This document shows, piece after piece, positions 16,635 to 24,595 of a stretch of DNA of 53,022 nucleotides. Source of the stretch: an uncultured Spirochaetales bacterium (GTDB lineage: Bacteria; Spirochaetota; Spirochaetia; Sphaerochaetales; Sphaerochaetaceae); assembly GCA_944393005.1 (NCBI GenBank), contig CALXYO010000013.1, forward strand, positions 1 to 53,022, given 5' to 3'. How positions within the stretch are numbered: the stretch's first letter is position 1; every line of letters starts with the position of its first letter. The position numbers were made by a program, and so were the translations under genes. The notes beneath the pieces are model-generated. The model was not told the origin of the DNA. It was given only the letters and a program-made list of their open reading frames with translations, and made no database searches.

Positions 16635-17492
16635 ATGGCTATGTTCAACATTCATGTCGCATCTGTGTACGGTTTCTGCAAGGGTGTCGAGTCCTCTGTC
16701 AGAACTGCTGAGAAAATGATTGAGGAGGCAGGCGGCCGCCCGATATATTCCATAGGCCGTCTTGTTCACAACAACAGGGTGGTCGATGATTTCTCATCAC
16801 GCGGTCTCCGTGTCATCTCATCTCCGGATGAAGTCGAGCCCGGCCTTGCCCTCATAAGGGCACATGGAATCACAAGAGAGCTGAAAAAGGAATTCGAGGA
16901 CAAGGGATTCACCCTTGTGGACGGTACATGCAGGATCGTCGCCGCAAACCACCGCAGCTGTGCCGCTGCAGTGAATCCCGTGCTTTTCTTCGGCATCAAG
17001 GGGCATGCCGAGACACTCAGCACCATAAGCAACTGCAATACCAGATGCTATGTCATTGAGACCGGCAGTGACTTCGATCTTGTGGAACCCAGTGAATATT
17101 ATGATGTAGTCATACAGACAACATTCTCCTCCGTGAAGATAGAGGAATTCAAGGCAATCATAAAAGAGAGGGGAATGAAGGTACGCTATCATAATTCGAT
17201 ATGTGCGGCATCAATGCGCCGCAGAATCTCTGTCGATGAACTGTGCAGGATATGTGACACGATAATAGTTGTCGGCGAGGGCCAGTCCGCCAATGCGACT
17301 GAGCTGTACAATATAGTTGTATCGCACGGTGTGAAGGGCTACCTTGTACCTGGAGCTGAGTATCTGAAAGAGGAAATGTATTCCGGCAAGGATATCGGTG
17401 TGTGCGCCGGTGCGAGCGTATATCCGAAAGATGTGAAGGATCTGGTTGCGGCTCTGGAGGAAAGGGGCGGTATGATAGTTCAGGACCGCTGA
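16635..17492 (+). CDS. ispH: 4-hydroxy-3-methylbut-2-enyl diphosphate reductase (LytB/IspH)
   Basis: Catalyses the last step of the MEP pathway, giving IPP and DMAPP. The 285-residue [4Fe-4S] enzyme has the three cluster cysteines Cys15 (Y-G-F-C-K-G-V), Cys99 (D-G-T-C-R-I-V) and Cys190 (N-S-I-C-A-A-S). It also has the substrate residues in L-V-H-N-N-R-V-V, R-A-H-G-I-T, G-H-A-E, Q-T-T-F-S-S, G-Q-S-A-N and A-G-A-S. The usual R-Q after Cys190 is R-R-R-I here and G-H-P-E is G-H-A-E, so it is somewhat divergent. The ATG at 16635 has no Shine-Dalgarno, and a terminator hairpin lies immediately upstream (ATG 16641 is the alternative). The frame is open upstream through yajC, but that part does not resemble IspH. 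Confidence 0.93.
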   Translation: MAMFNIHVASVYGFCKGVESSVRTAEKMIEEAGGRPIYSIGRLVHNNRVVDDFSSRGLRVISSPDEVEPGLALIRAHGITRELKKEFEDKGFTLVDGTCRIVAANHRSCAAAVNPVLFFGIKGHAETLSTISNCNTRCYVIETGSDFDLVEPSEYYDVVIQTTFSSVKIEEFKAIIKERGMKVRYHNSICAASMRRRISVDELCRICDTIIVVGEGQSANATELYNIVVSHGVKGYLVPGAEYLKEEMYSGKDIGVCAGASVYPKDVKDLVAALEERGGMIVQDR

Positions 17493-17638
17493 GCCGTATT
17501 TCATTTTCCGTTTTTCTTATTATTCCTCTGCGTTGTGCATGTTAATGTGAAAACAGTTTAATTAATCATATGTTTCAGGTGTTTAAATTGCGGAATAAAC
17601 ACTGATATGGACATATTTATTTGCACGGCTAGATTTTA

Positions 17639-17671
17639 TTGACTAACCTCTGTTCTGAGGTTAATCTTTTT
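17639..17671 (+). promoter_or_regulatory. Promoter/operator or attenuator hairpin of the hydrogenase operon
   Basis: TTGACT (17639-17644) and TAATCT (17662-17667) form a possible promoter with a 17-base spacer. A perfect inverted repeat TAACCTC (17644-17650) / GAGGTTA (17657-17663) fills the spacer and is followed by TCTTTTT. It can be read as a repressor operator between -35 and -10, or, if transcription starts upstream, as a small terminator/attenuator 20 bases before the first gene. Confidence 0.45.
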
Positions 17672-17691
17672 AGATAGAGGAAATTAAAAGG

Positions 17692-17940
17692 ATGGCTGAG
17701 AAAATAACAGTGGAACTTTGCATGGGATCCAGCTGTTTCGCACGCGGCAACAGTGAGGTTCTTCAGGCAATCGAGAATTATATGAGCGAGAATGATCTTG
17801 CTGACAGAATTGAGCTTGTGGGCCATCTGTGTCTTGGAAAATGCAAGGACGGTCCGAACATAAAGATTGACGGAACTGATTATTCAGGCCTCGGTCCTGA
17901 TGAAGCTGTCGCGATAATCGCGAAGGCACTGGAGGTGTGA
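17692..17940 (+). CDS. Thioredoxin-like [2Fe-2S] ferredoxin (NuoE/HydC-type domain)
   Basis: The 82-residue protein consists only of the thioredoxin-like [2Fe-2S] fold found at the C terminus of NuoE and in hydrogenase subunits. The four predicted cluster ligands are Cys10 and Cys15 (C-M-G-S-S-C) and Cys47 and Cys51 (C-L-G-K-C-K-D-G-P). It likely passes electrons to or from the hydrogenase encoded 3 bases downstream. It is the first gene of the five-gene operon. GAGG lies 11 bases, and AAAGG directly, before the ATG. Confidence 0.85.
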   Translation: MAEKITVELCMGSSCFARGNSEVLQAIENYMSENDLADRIELVGHLCLGKCKDGPNIKIDGTDYSGLGPDEAVAIIAKALEV

Positions 17941-17943
17941 GGA

Positions 17944-19734
17944 ATGCTGTACCCCGTATACACCGAGACCACGAACTGCCGTGACTGCTACAAATGTGTC
18001 AGAACCTGTCCTGTGAAAGCCATCCAGATAAAGGATGGAAGTGCGGTCATCATAAAAGAGCGGTGCATTTTCTGCGGACGCTGTGTCAGTGTCTGTCCGA
18101 ATAATGCCAAGAAGATAAGGAGCGACCTTGCCCGCGCAAAGGTGCTCATGAGTTCAAAGGAGAGGGTCATCTGCTCTCTTGCACCTTCCTTTGCCGGTGA
18201 ATTCCAGGGCAGGGAGGAAAAAGTGCTTTCCGCTCTGAGAAAGCTTGGTTTCTACGGAGTCAGCGAGACGGCAATCGGCGCCGCATTCGTAAGTGCCGCC
18301 ATTGATATATACGCATCAGAACATGGCGGGCGCTGTCCGTGGGTTTCAACTGCATGTCCCTCAGTCGTCGAGATGGTTAAAAAATACCATCCTGAAGATA
18401 TCGGGTATCTTGCAAAGGTCCCCTCTCCGCTGCAGACTCACTGTGCGTATCTCAGGAAGATATATGGTGATGATATCGGAATAATCTTCATCGGACCGTG
18501 TGCCGCTAAGAAGAACGAGGCCGACATGGCTCCCGGCTACCCTGATGTTGCACTTACCTGGGACGAGTTTTCGGCGTGGATAGAGGATGAGCATTTCACG
18601 CTGGACGGTGTTGATGAAAAGGATGCACTTCCTTTCATTCCGGCTAAAGCGGGAGTGAGCGCGTTCTATCCTGTTGAGAACGGACAGATCGCGGCAAGCG
18701 AGATATGGGGCAGGAGCACATTTGACGAAGAGGCGGTCTCCCTCTCCGGTATGGGCGAGATACAGGCTGTATTCGGAAAACTTTCTGAGGATATGCCGTT
18801 CCTTGAGCTCCTGAGCTGTGACGGAGGCTGCATCAACGGTCCTGTTGGTAACAAGAGCGTCTCTCTTGCAGAGCGCAAGAGCGCTGTCATGAAATTCACG
18901 CAGCACCGTCTCAAGAGCGGAGAGGCTCTTTTCAAGGTTGACGAGGCCTTTGCACGTGAAGTGCTTGAGAAAGGCTATGGGATTGTGAGAACGCTGAAGG
19001 CGGATGAGCCCATAACCTTCCATAAGACATTTACGGAAGAAGAGATCGCACATGCGATGCTCGAGCTTGGAAAGACGAGCAAGGCGGATGAGCTGAACTG
19101 CGGCGGCTGCGGTTACAACACCTGCCGCGAGATGGCGGTCGCATATCTTTCCGGCATGGCTGAGGCAGAGATGTGCGTGACGAAGATGAGAAAGGAGGCT
19201 CAGAGCAAGGTTGATGTGCTGCTGAGGACAATTCCGAATGCCGTTGTGATCGTGAACAAGGATCTCAGCATAGCGGACTGCAACATCAACTTCCTCAGGA
19301 TCTTCGGGGATATGGATGAGGCGATGCTTGATGACAGCATGCTTCCTCTTGTCAGCGGTCTTCCTCTTGAGAGGTTCGTGCCTTTCTACCAGAAGTTCGA
19401 TGATGAGTTCTATGCCCCGAAGAGAAACCAGTACCGTCTCCACTACAAGGACAAGTTCCTGCGTGTGACATTCTTCCTTGTTGAGGCAGGACGCCTGCTG
19501 GGTGCGATGTTTGAAGATATCACCAGTCCGACTGTGAGAAGGGAGACTGTGGTCAAGAAAGCGGAAGATGTCATTGAGAAGTCACTTGCGACCGTTCAGC
19601 AGATCGCGTCCCTGCTCGGCGAGAATGCCGCTGAGACCGAGATCATGCTCAACAGCCTTATTGATGCCTTCTCGGTGCATGATGAAGGCGGACAGGGTGA
19701 CGGATTCACTCTTGATGAGGATCAGCTGTCGTGA
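17944..19734 (+). CDS. Putative sensory [FeFe]-hydrogenase with PAS domain (HydS-like, group C)
   Basis: Domains of the 596-residue protein in order: two [4Fe-4S] ferredoxin motifs (Cys12/15/18/22, Cys41/44/47/51); the [FeFe]-hydrogenase H-domain with H-cluster ligands Cys138 (T-A-C-P-S), Cys186 (G-P-C-A-A-K-K) and Cys292/Cys296 (S-C-D-G-G-C-I-N-G); another four-Cys Fe-S motif (Cys386/389/394/411); a PAS domain (about 425-535) and a C-terminal helical tail. In the first H-cluster motif the normal T-S-C-C-P is T-A-C-P: the proton-relay cysteine is Ala137. Loss of that Cys with a fused PAS domain is typical of sensory rather than catalytic [FeFe]-hydrogenases. The stop overlaps the phosphatase start by 4 bases (GTGA), implying the output goes to that protein. 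H2 or redox sensing is inferred. Confidence 0.88.
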   Translation: MLYPVYTETTNCRDCYKCVRTCPVKAIQIKDGSAVIIKERCIFCGRCVSVCPNNAKKIRSDLARAKVLMSSKERVICSLAPSFAGEFQGREEKVLSALRKLGFYGVSETAIGAAFVSAAIDIYASEHGGRCPWVSTACPSVVEMVKKYHPEDIGYLAKVPSPLQTHCAYLRKIYGDDIGIIFIGPCAAKKNEADMAPGYPDVALTWDEFSAWIEDEHFTLDGVDEKDALPFIPAKAGVSAFYPVENGQIAASEIWGRSTFDEEAVSLSGMGEIQAVFGKLSEDMPFLELLSCDGGCINGPVGNKSVSLAERKSAVMKFTQHRLKSGEALFKVDEAFAREVLEKGYGIVRTLKADEPITFHKTFTEEEIAHAMLELGKTSKADELNCGGCGYNTCREMAVAYLSGMAEAEMCVTKMRKEAQSKVDVLLRTIPNAVVIVNKDLSIADCNINFLRIFGDMDEAMLDDSMLPLVSGLPLERFVPFYQKFDDEFYAPKRNQYRLHYKDKFLRVTFFLVEAGRLLGAMFEDITSPTVRRETVVKKAEDVIEKSLATVQQIASLLGENAAETEIMLNSLIDAFSVHDEGGQGDGFTLDEDQLS

Positions 19735-20927
19735 ACAATATTTTCATTGATGTGGACTATGCCCAGATTTACAAGCACGGCCAGAGAATAGGCGGAGATG
19801 TGTTCCTGCTGTCGAGGAATCCTGACAGCAATCAGATCGTCTGCACTCTTTCCGACGGTCTGGGCTCCGGTGTCAAGGCAAACGTCCTTGCATCGCTGAC
19901 CGCACACATGGCACACAAGCTTTCATTCTCCCCGATCTCGCTGTCCCATTCGGCAGAGATCATAATGAATACGCTTCCGGTGTGCAAGGAGAGGAAGATA
20001 AGCTATTCCACATTCACGATTGCAGATATCCACTACAAGGAGAACATGGAAAACATTTCCGTCCGCCTTGTTGAATACGACAATCCTCTCTCTCTCCGTT
20101 TCAATGGAACCGAGAAGATAACATGGCAGAGAGAAAAGAACGAGCTTCAGAGGAAAAACGCCTTCAAGAAAGAGACAATACAGTATTCCACGTTTTCCAT
20201 GGAGATCGGCGAACGCCTCATAATGTTCTCTGACGGCGTTGCTCAGGCAGGACTTGGCAAGAGCCTTCCCCTAGGCTGGAGAAACAGCGGAGTTGAGGCT
20301 TTCGTTAAGGATCTGATCGCCAAAGAGCCTGATATATCGTCAAGAGAGCTTTCCGCCGCGATAGTGCAGAAGGCGAACAGCCTTGATGGGCTTTCTTCCA
20401 AAGATGACATAACGGCAGTTGTCGTTTATATCAGAAGACCGAGAAAGACCGTGATCGTGACAGGTCCTCCGTTCTCAAAGGAATCGGATGCTGTTCTCGG
20501 AGAGAAGATAAAAGCTTTCGACGGGCGCAAGATCGTCTCCGGCGGTACGACCGCGCTCATTGTCTCCCGTCTGTTCAATGCCAAGATATCGGTGGACCTC
20601 AGCTGCTGGTCACCGGATGTGCCTCCTGCCAGCAAGATGGAGGGCATTGATCTCGTGACCGAAGGCATGCTGACGCTTTCGCAGGTTGCGAATGTGCTGG
20701 AGAAGAAGATACCGCCAGCCTCGCTGCCCAACACTCCCGTGAAGAAGTTTGTCGAGATTCTGCTTGACAGTGACCAGATACACTTCATTGTCGGAACGAA
20801 GATCAACGAGGCTCATCAGGATCCCAACATTCCTGTCGAGATCGGTATAAGAAGGACCATTGTAGGCCGCCTGCGGGCTGCCCTGGAAAATATTTATCTA
20901 AAAGAAACTTCACAAGAATATCTGTAG
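19731..20927 (+). CDS. SpoIIE/PP2C-family serine/threonine phosphatase, partner of the sensory hydrogenase
   Basis: The 398-residue protein (GTG start) has a SpoIIE-type PP2C domain in its first ~235 residues: metal-binding Asp in L-S-D-G-L-G-S-G, a second D-G in M-F-S-D-G-V-A-Q, and K-D-D-I-T-A-V-V at the end. The remaining ~160 residues (G-G-T-T-A-L-I-V and I-D-L-V-T-E-G-M-L-T-L) form a second domain seen with such phosphatases in hydrogenase operons. It presumably dephosphorylates a Ser/Thr-phosphorylated regulator, for example an anti-sigma-factor antagonist, in response to the upstream sensor. No STAS protein or anti-sigma factor is in the window, so the target is unknown. Confidence 0.85.
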   Translation: MNNIFIDVDYAQIYKHGQRIGGDVFLLSRNPDSNQIVCTLSDGLGSGVKANVLASLTAHMAHKLSFSPISLSHSAEIIMNTLPVCKERKISYSTFTIADIHYKENMENISVRLVEYDNPLSLRFNGTEKITWQREKNELQRKNAFKKETIQYSTFSMEIGERLIMFSDGVAQAGLGKSLPLGWRNSGVEAFVKDLIAKEPDISSRELSAAIVQKANSLDGLSSKDDITAVVVYIRRPRKTVIVTGPPFSKESDAVLGEKIKAFDGRKIVSGGTTALIVSRLFNAKISVDLSCWSPDVPPASKMEGIDLVTEGMLTLSQVANVLEKKIPPASLPNTPVKKFVEILLDSDQIHFIVGTKINEAHQDPNIPVEIGIRRTIVGRLRAALENIYLKETSQEYL

Positions 20928-20937
20928 GAGGATAGTT

Positions 20938-21201
20938 ATGAAGAAGGAAAAAGTTCAGGTTAAGATTTGTGTCGGAACCGCATGTTTCGTTCAGGGAGGT
21001 TCTGACCTGCTCCTGTATAACGATTTCGTAGACCCCGCAGTCATCGCGGAATGCGAGATTGAAGGATGCTCATGTCTCGAGACCTGCAAGGCAGGCGGGG
21101 AAGGAGCTCCATATGTCATGATCAACAATGAGATCCACGGAAAGGTGACACAGGAAGAATTTGCAAGACTTCTCACGGAGGCCGTAAAGAAAAATGCTTG
21201 A
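20938..21201 (+). CDS. Second thioredoxin-like [2Fe-2S] ferredoxin
   Basis: An 87-residue protein with the same fold as the first operon gene: Cys11 and Cys16 (C-V-G-T-A-C), then Cys46 and Cys50 (C-L-E-T-C-K-A-G), with an additional Cys44. The spacing fits a [2Fe-2S] cluster. GTAGGAGG precedes the ATG. The stop overlaps the start of the catalytic-type hydrogenase by 8 bases, so the two proteins are probably made in equal amounts and work together. Confidence 0.85.
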   Translation: MKKEKVQVKICVGTACFVQGGSDLLLYNDFVDPAVIAECEIEGCSCLETCKAGGEGAPYVMINNEIHGKVTQEEFARLLTEAVKKNA

Positions 21202-22648
21202 ACTCAACAACCAGTATACTGCGATGAAACGTCGTATCGATACTGAAGTCCTGAAGCTTTTCTTTGAGGGAAAGCTGGATGAGCTTGATAAGCTGCCGTA
21301 CACGATAATCCCGAAGGACAGGACACCCAACAGGTGTTGTATCTACAAGGAAAGGGCAATTGTACGCTACCGCATCATGGCTCTTCTCGGTATCGATATT
21401 GAACGCTATGATGATGAAATGAAGCCGCTGAGCGAATATGCCAGAGAGATTATGGCAGAGAATCCGCCGGTACTTCCTCTTCTCACCACAATTTCCACAG
21501 GATGCTATGGCTGTCCGCCTGACCAGTACCGTATCAGCGATGCATGCCGCGGCTGTTTCGCACGTCCGTGCATGGCAAACTGCCCCAAGGATGCGATTGT
21601 GTTCATCAACGGCCAGGCTCATATCAATGAGGAGAGATGTATCCGTTGCGGCAAGTGTATGGATGTCTGTCCGTTCCATGCAGTCGTGCATATTCCTGTT
21701 CCCTGTGAAGAGGCATGTCCTGTAGGAGCTGTGAAGAAGAACGACAGGGGTGTGGTTGAGATTGATCACAAGAACTGTATCAGCTGCGGCCGCTGTGCCC
21801 GTTCATGTCCTTTCGGCGCAATTGCCGAGAGAAGCGGTCTTTTCCCGGTGCTCAAGATGCTGCAGAGTGGAGAAAAAGTGACTGCAATGATCGCACCTGC
21901 AATCGAAGGTCAGTTCCCGGGCACTCTCGCTCAGATCAAGGAATCATTGCTGAAGATCGGCTTCACCAAGATCGTGGAAGTTGCAAAGGGAGCTGCCGTG
22001 ACAACGGAGCACGAAGCTGATGAGCTCATGCGCCGCAAGACTGCAGGAGAAGGCTACATGACGACAAGCTGCTGTTCTGCATATATGGAACTTGTCGACA
22101 AGCACCTCACGTTCCTCAAAGAACGTTATTCATCCGCATTCAGTCCGATGATCTATACTGCAAAACTCTGCAAGGATGAGGATCCTGACTGCAAGACAGT
22201 CTTCATCGGACCCTGTCTTGCAAAGAGAGTCGAGGCTGCCCGCCGCGGCGGTGTTGACGGTGTCATAAGCTTCTCCGAGCTTGCCGCCATTTTCATGGCA
22301 AAGGGAATCGATGTAAGAGAAGAGGGAAGCGCTGATCTTGGCGATACTTCCTCATTTGAGTACTGCAGGGAATTCGCAGTTACCAATGGTGTTGCAAATT
22401 GTGTCCTTTCCCGCATTGAGGACAAGTCCTCAATCCGCGTTCAGCCGATCAACGGTGTGGACAAGAAGACTTTCCGCCTGATGAAGAGCTGGGAGAAGAG
22501 AGCTCCTGAAGTCGATCTCATCGAGGTCATGTGCTGTGAAGGCGGCTGTATCGACGGTCCCGGCACCATCGTAAAGCCTGCAGTTGCAATGAAACTCAGA
22601 GGCGGTAAGGCAGCAAGCCCGGTAAAGGCAGTGAAATCTCCTCTTTGA
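21194..22648 (+). CDS. [FeFe]-hydrogenase, catalytic type (group B-like)
   Basis: The 484-residue protein has an N-terminal region with Cys48/49 and further Cys pairs, ferredoxin motifs (C-I-R-C-G-K-C-M-D-V-C-P at 149-160; C-I-S-C-G-R-C-A-R-S-C-P at 195-206), then the H-domain. H-cluster motifs are T-S-C-C-S-A-Y (Cys293 proton relay, Cys294 ligand), G-P-C-L-A-K-R (Cys341) and M-C-C-E-G-G-C-I-D-G (Cys448, Cys452). Both cysteines of the first motif are present, so unlike the upstream sensor it should turn over H2. Architecture and motifs resemble group B [FeFe]-hydrogenases of anaerobes. The maturases HydE, HydF and HydG are not in the window. Confidence 0.9.
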   Translation: MLELNNQYTAMKRRIDTEVLKLFFEGKLDELDKLPYTIIPKDRTPNRCCIYKERAIVRYRIMALLGIDIERYDDEMKPLSEYAREIMAENPPVLPLLTTISTGCYGCPPDQYRISDACRGCFARPCMANCPKDAIVFINGQAHINEERCIRCGKCMDVCPFHAVVHIPVPCEEACPVGAVKKNDRGVVEIDHKNCISCGRCARSCPFGAIAERSGLFPVLKMLQSGEKVTAMIAPAIEGQFPGTLAQIKESLLKIGFTKIVEVAKGAAVTTEHEADELMRRKTAGEGYMTTSCCSAYMELVDKHLTFLKERYSSAFSPMIYTAKLCKDEDPDCKTVFIGPCLAKRVEAARRGGVDGVISFSELAAIFMAKGIDVREEGSADLGDTSSFEYCREFAVTNGVANCVLSRIEDKSSIRVQPINGVDKKTFRLMKSWEKRAPEVDLIEVMCCEGGCIDGPGTIVKPAVAMKLRGGKAASPVKAVKSPL

Positions 22649-22683
22649 GATAAATCCTGACAGTTCAAATACTGTATCAATCC

Positions 22684-22712
22684 AAAGTCCGCTGGAAACA
22701 GCGGGCTTTGCT
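22684..22712 (+). terminator. Terminator hairpin after the hydrogenase operon
   Basis: AAAGTCCGCTG / CAGCGGGCTTT with a GAAA tetraloop (one G-U pair), followed by GCTTC. It may serve both strands, as the KAP gene converges from the other side. Confidence 0.7.
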
Positions 22713-22766
22713 TCATCTTCAGGCTGAGAATATAAGCAGCTGGAATGGGAAGAGAAACAAGGCTGT

Positions 22767-24533
22767 TCATTTCATCTGATCGGCTTTCATGATGATATCG
22801 TCAATCTGTGAGGCAAGAGTTTTCCTGAAGCGGTTTGTCTTGTTGTTCATGTGTCCGCCTTCATCTGTTTCCATGATGAGTTCATCCCTTATTTTCCCAA
22901 GAGCATCAATGGTGGAAGGCGTAAGCGGATCGGGAGAGGATGCAATGTCATTGATATTGACTTCGGCGACACGGTAGAGACCTCTGTCATCAAGATTCCT
23001 GAATTGTCTGACAAGATCATGACTGCATATTCTTTCAAACAGCTGGCTTCCTTTGAATCGGGGATCCTGCACGATGTAATTCGCGTCGGATGCGGCAAGT
23101 GAGAACAGCTTCATCAGCTCTTTCCTTTCGCTTTCCCTGTCATGATCTTCCTTCTGTGCTTTCAGCAGTTCATACACATGGTATGAAAAGGAAGTTTTGT
23201 CCGTATCGCTTTCAAGCTTGACATCACGGAAATATTCATCCCTTCCGGGGTATGACTTGTCTTCAATCGCATTCACGATTGTTTCCCTGTAGCTTTCATC
23301 AAGAAGCTCGTCCTCGACACCGGAAAGGGCCTTCGCGGCATTCACAAGCTCGCTGTATGGGAGCTTCTTTTCCTTTATGCTGCTGATAAGAGTATGTGTG
23401 TCCACTCTGACCTGGTTTTCGCTCTGCTGTGAGTAGTGCCCGAGATGGGAGAGTGCAACAAGTTCTTCTGACAGCAGGCCGTAGTCTTTCCTTATGTACT
23501 CCCTGATATCCTCCGGATCGCAGTAGCCGTTCTTTATGTACGAAAGAATCAGAGGCGAGAATTCAATGTTCTCGAAATCTCCGTAGGATGCATAGAAGCG
23601 CGGCAGATAGCCAAGGTTATCGCTTCTGAGGTTGTATTCCTTCTTGAAAGAAGCAAATGCGTCTTCATCACCGTCATCGGAACCTGATTTCACAAAGGCG
23701 GCATGAGTCAGCGCCGAGAAGAACAGATAGAGTGACTGGTTGTTGTCAAGAATGGGACAGACAGATGCGAAATGATTGTAGCAGTTCACTGCTATGATGA
23801 ATGTCCTGAGATTGATGATGTTCGTTTTCTTCATCCACAGGACAATGAGCGATGCATTGTCCTGTTCTTTCAGCAGAAGGGAGAATGCTCCCCTCTCATT
23901 GTCCGCACCTTCAGCCACATGGCGGATCATATCTTCATCAAGTATGTCGAAATGCAGAGTGTAGCGTATGTATTTTTCCTTGTACTTGCGGTAATATTCG
24001 TTTTCAAGCAGATCATCTTCATAAGCCACATAGATTACATGCGTATGTTTTTCGATGAATGTGTTCTGCACAGCTGCGAAAAGCTCGTCAAGTTCTCCCT
24101 TGTAGCGTTCTATGTCATCAATGATGAGGATTATTTTCTTCTTTGTCTTTTCAAGTTCCTTCCTTATCCTCCGGGATTGGAACATATTGGTGAACGACGA
24201 GATAATTGACGCCACAAGCGAAATATTGGCGTCTTTCTGGGTCGAGAAGAAACTGGATGACCTGCTGAGAACCGAGAGTACGCGGTTGCTTTTTATCTTT
24301 TCGAACAGCAGTGAAAGAAACTGGCTGGAAGATGAGAGCCCGGCGGCGGATGCTGTAAGGACAGTATAGAATACATCCTCATCCCCGTCATTCCTGTTGT
24401 ATTCATCGGCAATGGTGTTGCACAGATAATAGCTTTTACCGGATCCCCAGTCGCCTGTGACGAGGATAGCGTAATCTGTATTGTCGCGGTGGATGTATTC
24501 GTCAATACCTCTGCGGAATATGTTTGTATTCAT
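22767..24533 (-). CDS. KAP-type P-loop NTPase
   Basis: The 588-residue protein has Walker A G-D-W-G-S-G-K-S at 27-34 and Walker B I-I-L-I-I-D-D-I-E-R at about 134-143. The D-D-I-E-R form and the N-terminal placement fit the KAP/STAND-like ATPases. A mildly hydrophobic stretch (about 103-117) precedes Walker B; the remaining ~440 residues are helical and acidic with no recognised effector domain. KAP NTPases are often found in defence-related or mobile contexts, but no partner gene is adjacent and the function is unknown. ATG 24533 follows AGGAAGAGAG. It is transcribed away from the ArsR-type gene 60 bases upstream and may be cotranscribed with it. Confidence 0.75.
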   Translation of the reverse strand: MNTNIFRRGIDEYIHRDNTDYAILVTGDWGSGKSYYLCNTIADEYNRNDGDEDVFYTVLTASAAGLSSSSQFLSLLFEKIKSNRVLSVLSRSSSFFSTQKDANISLVASIISSFTNMFQSRRIRKELEKTKKKIILIIDDIERYKGELDELFAAVQNTFIEKHTHVIYVAYEDDLLENEYYRKYKEKYIRYTLHFDILDEDMIRHVAEGADNERGAFSLLLKEQDNASLIVLWMKKTNIINLRTFIIAVNCYNHFASVCPILDNNQSLYLFFSALTHAAFVKSGSDDGDEDAFASFKKEYNLRSDNLGYLPRFYASYGDFENIEFSPLILSYIKNGYCDPEDIREYIRKDYGLLSEELVALSHLGHYSQQSENQVRVDTHTLISSIKEKKLPYSELVNAAKALSGVEDELLDESYRETIVNAIEDKSYPGRDEYFRDVKLESDTDKTSFSYHVYELLKAQKEDHDRESERKELMKLFSLAASDANYIVQDPRFKGSQLFERICSHDLVRQFRNLDDRGLYRVAEVNINDIASSPDPLTPSTIDALGKIRDELIMETDEGGHMNNKTNRFRKTLASQIDDIIMKADQMK

Positions 24534-24595
24534 GGTATCTCTCTTCCTGTAATAAGTTTACATCTGATTGAAGAGATGCACAATGAAAAGATTTC

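Noticed and set aside
17493..17691. Rex-type (TTGTTAA-N4-TTAACAA) operator before the hydrogenase operon
   Set aside because: Only loose half-site resemblance (GTTAATGTGAAAACAG); the real symmetric element is TAACCTC/GAGGTTA.
18361..19443. 360-residue open frame on the minus strand inside the sensory hydrogenase gene
   Set aside because: It is a shadow of the 17944-19734 frame, which has complete Fe-S and H-cluster motifs; the antisense product has no recognisable domain.
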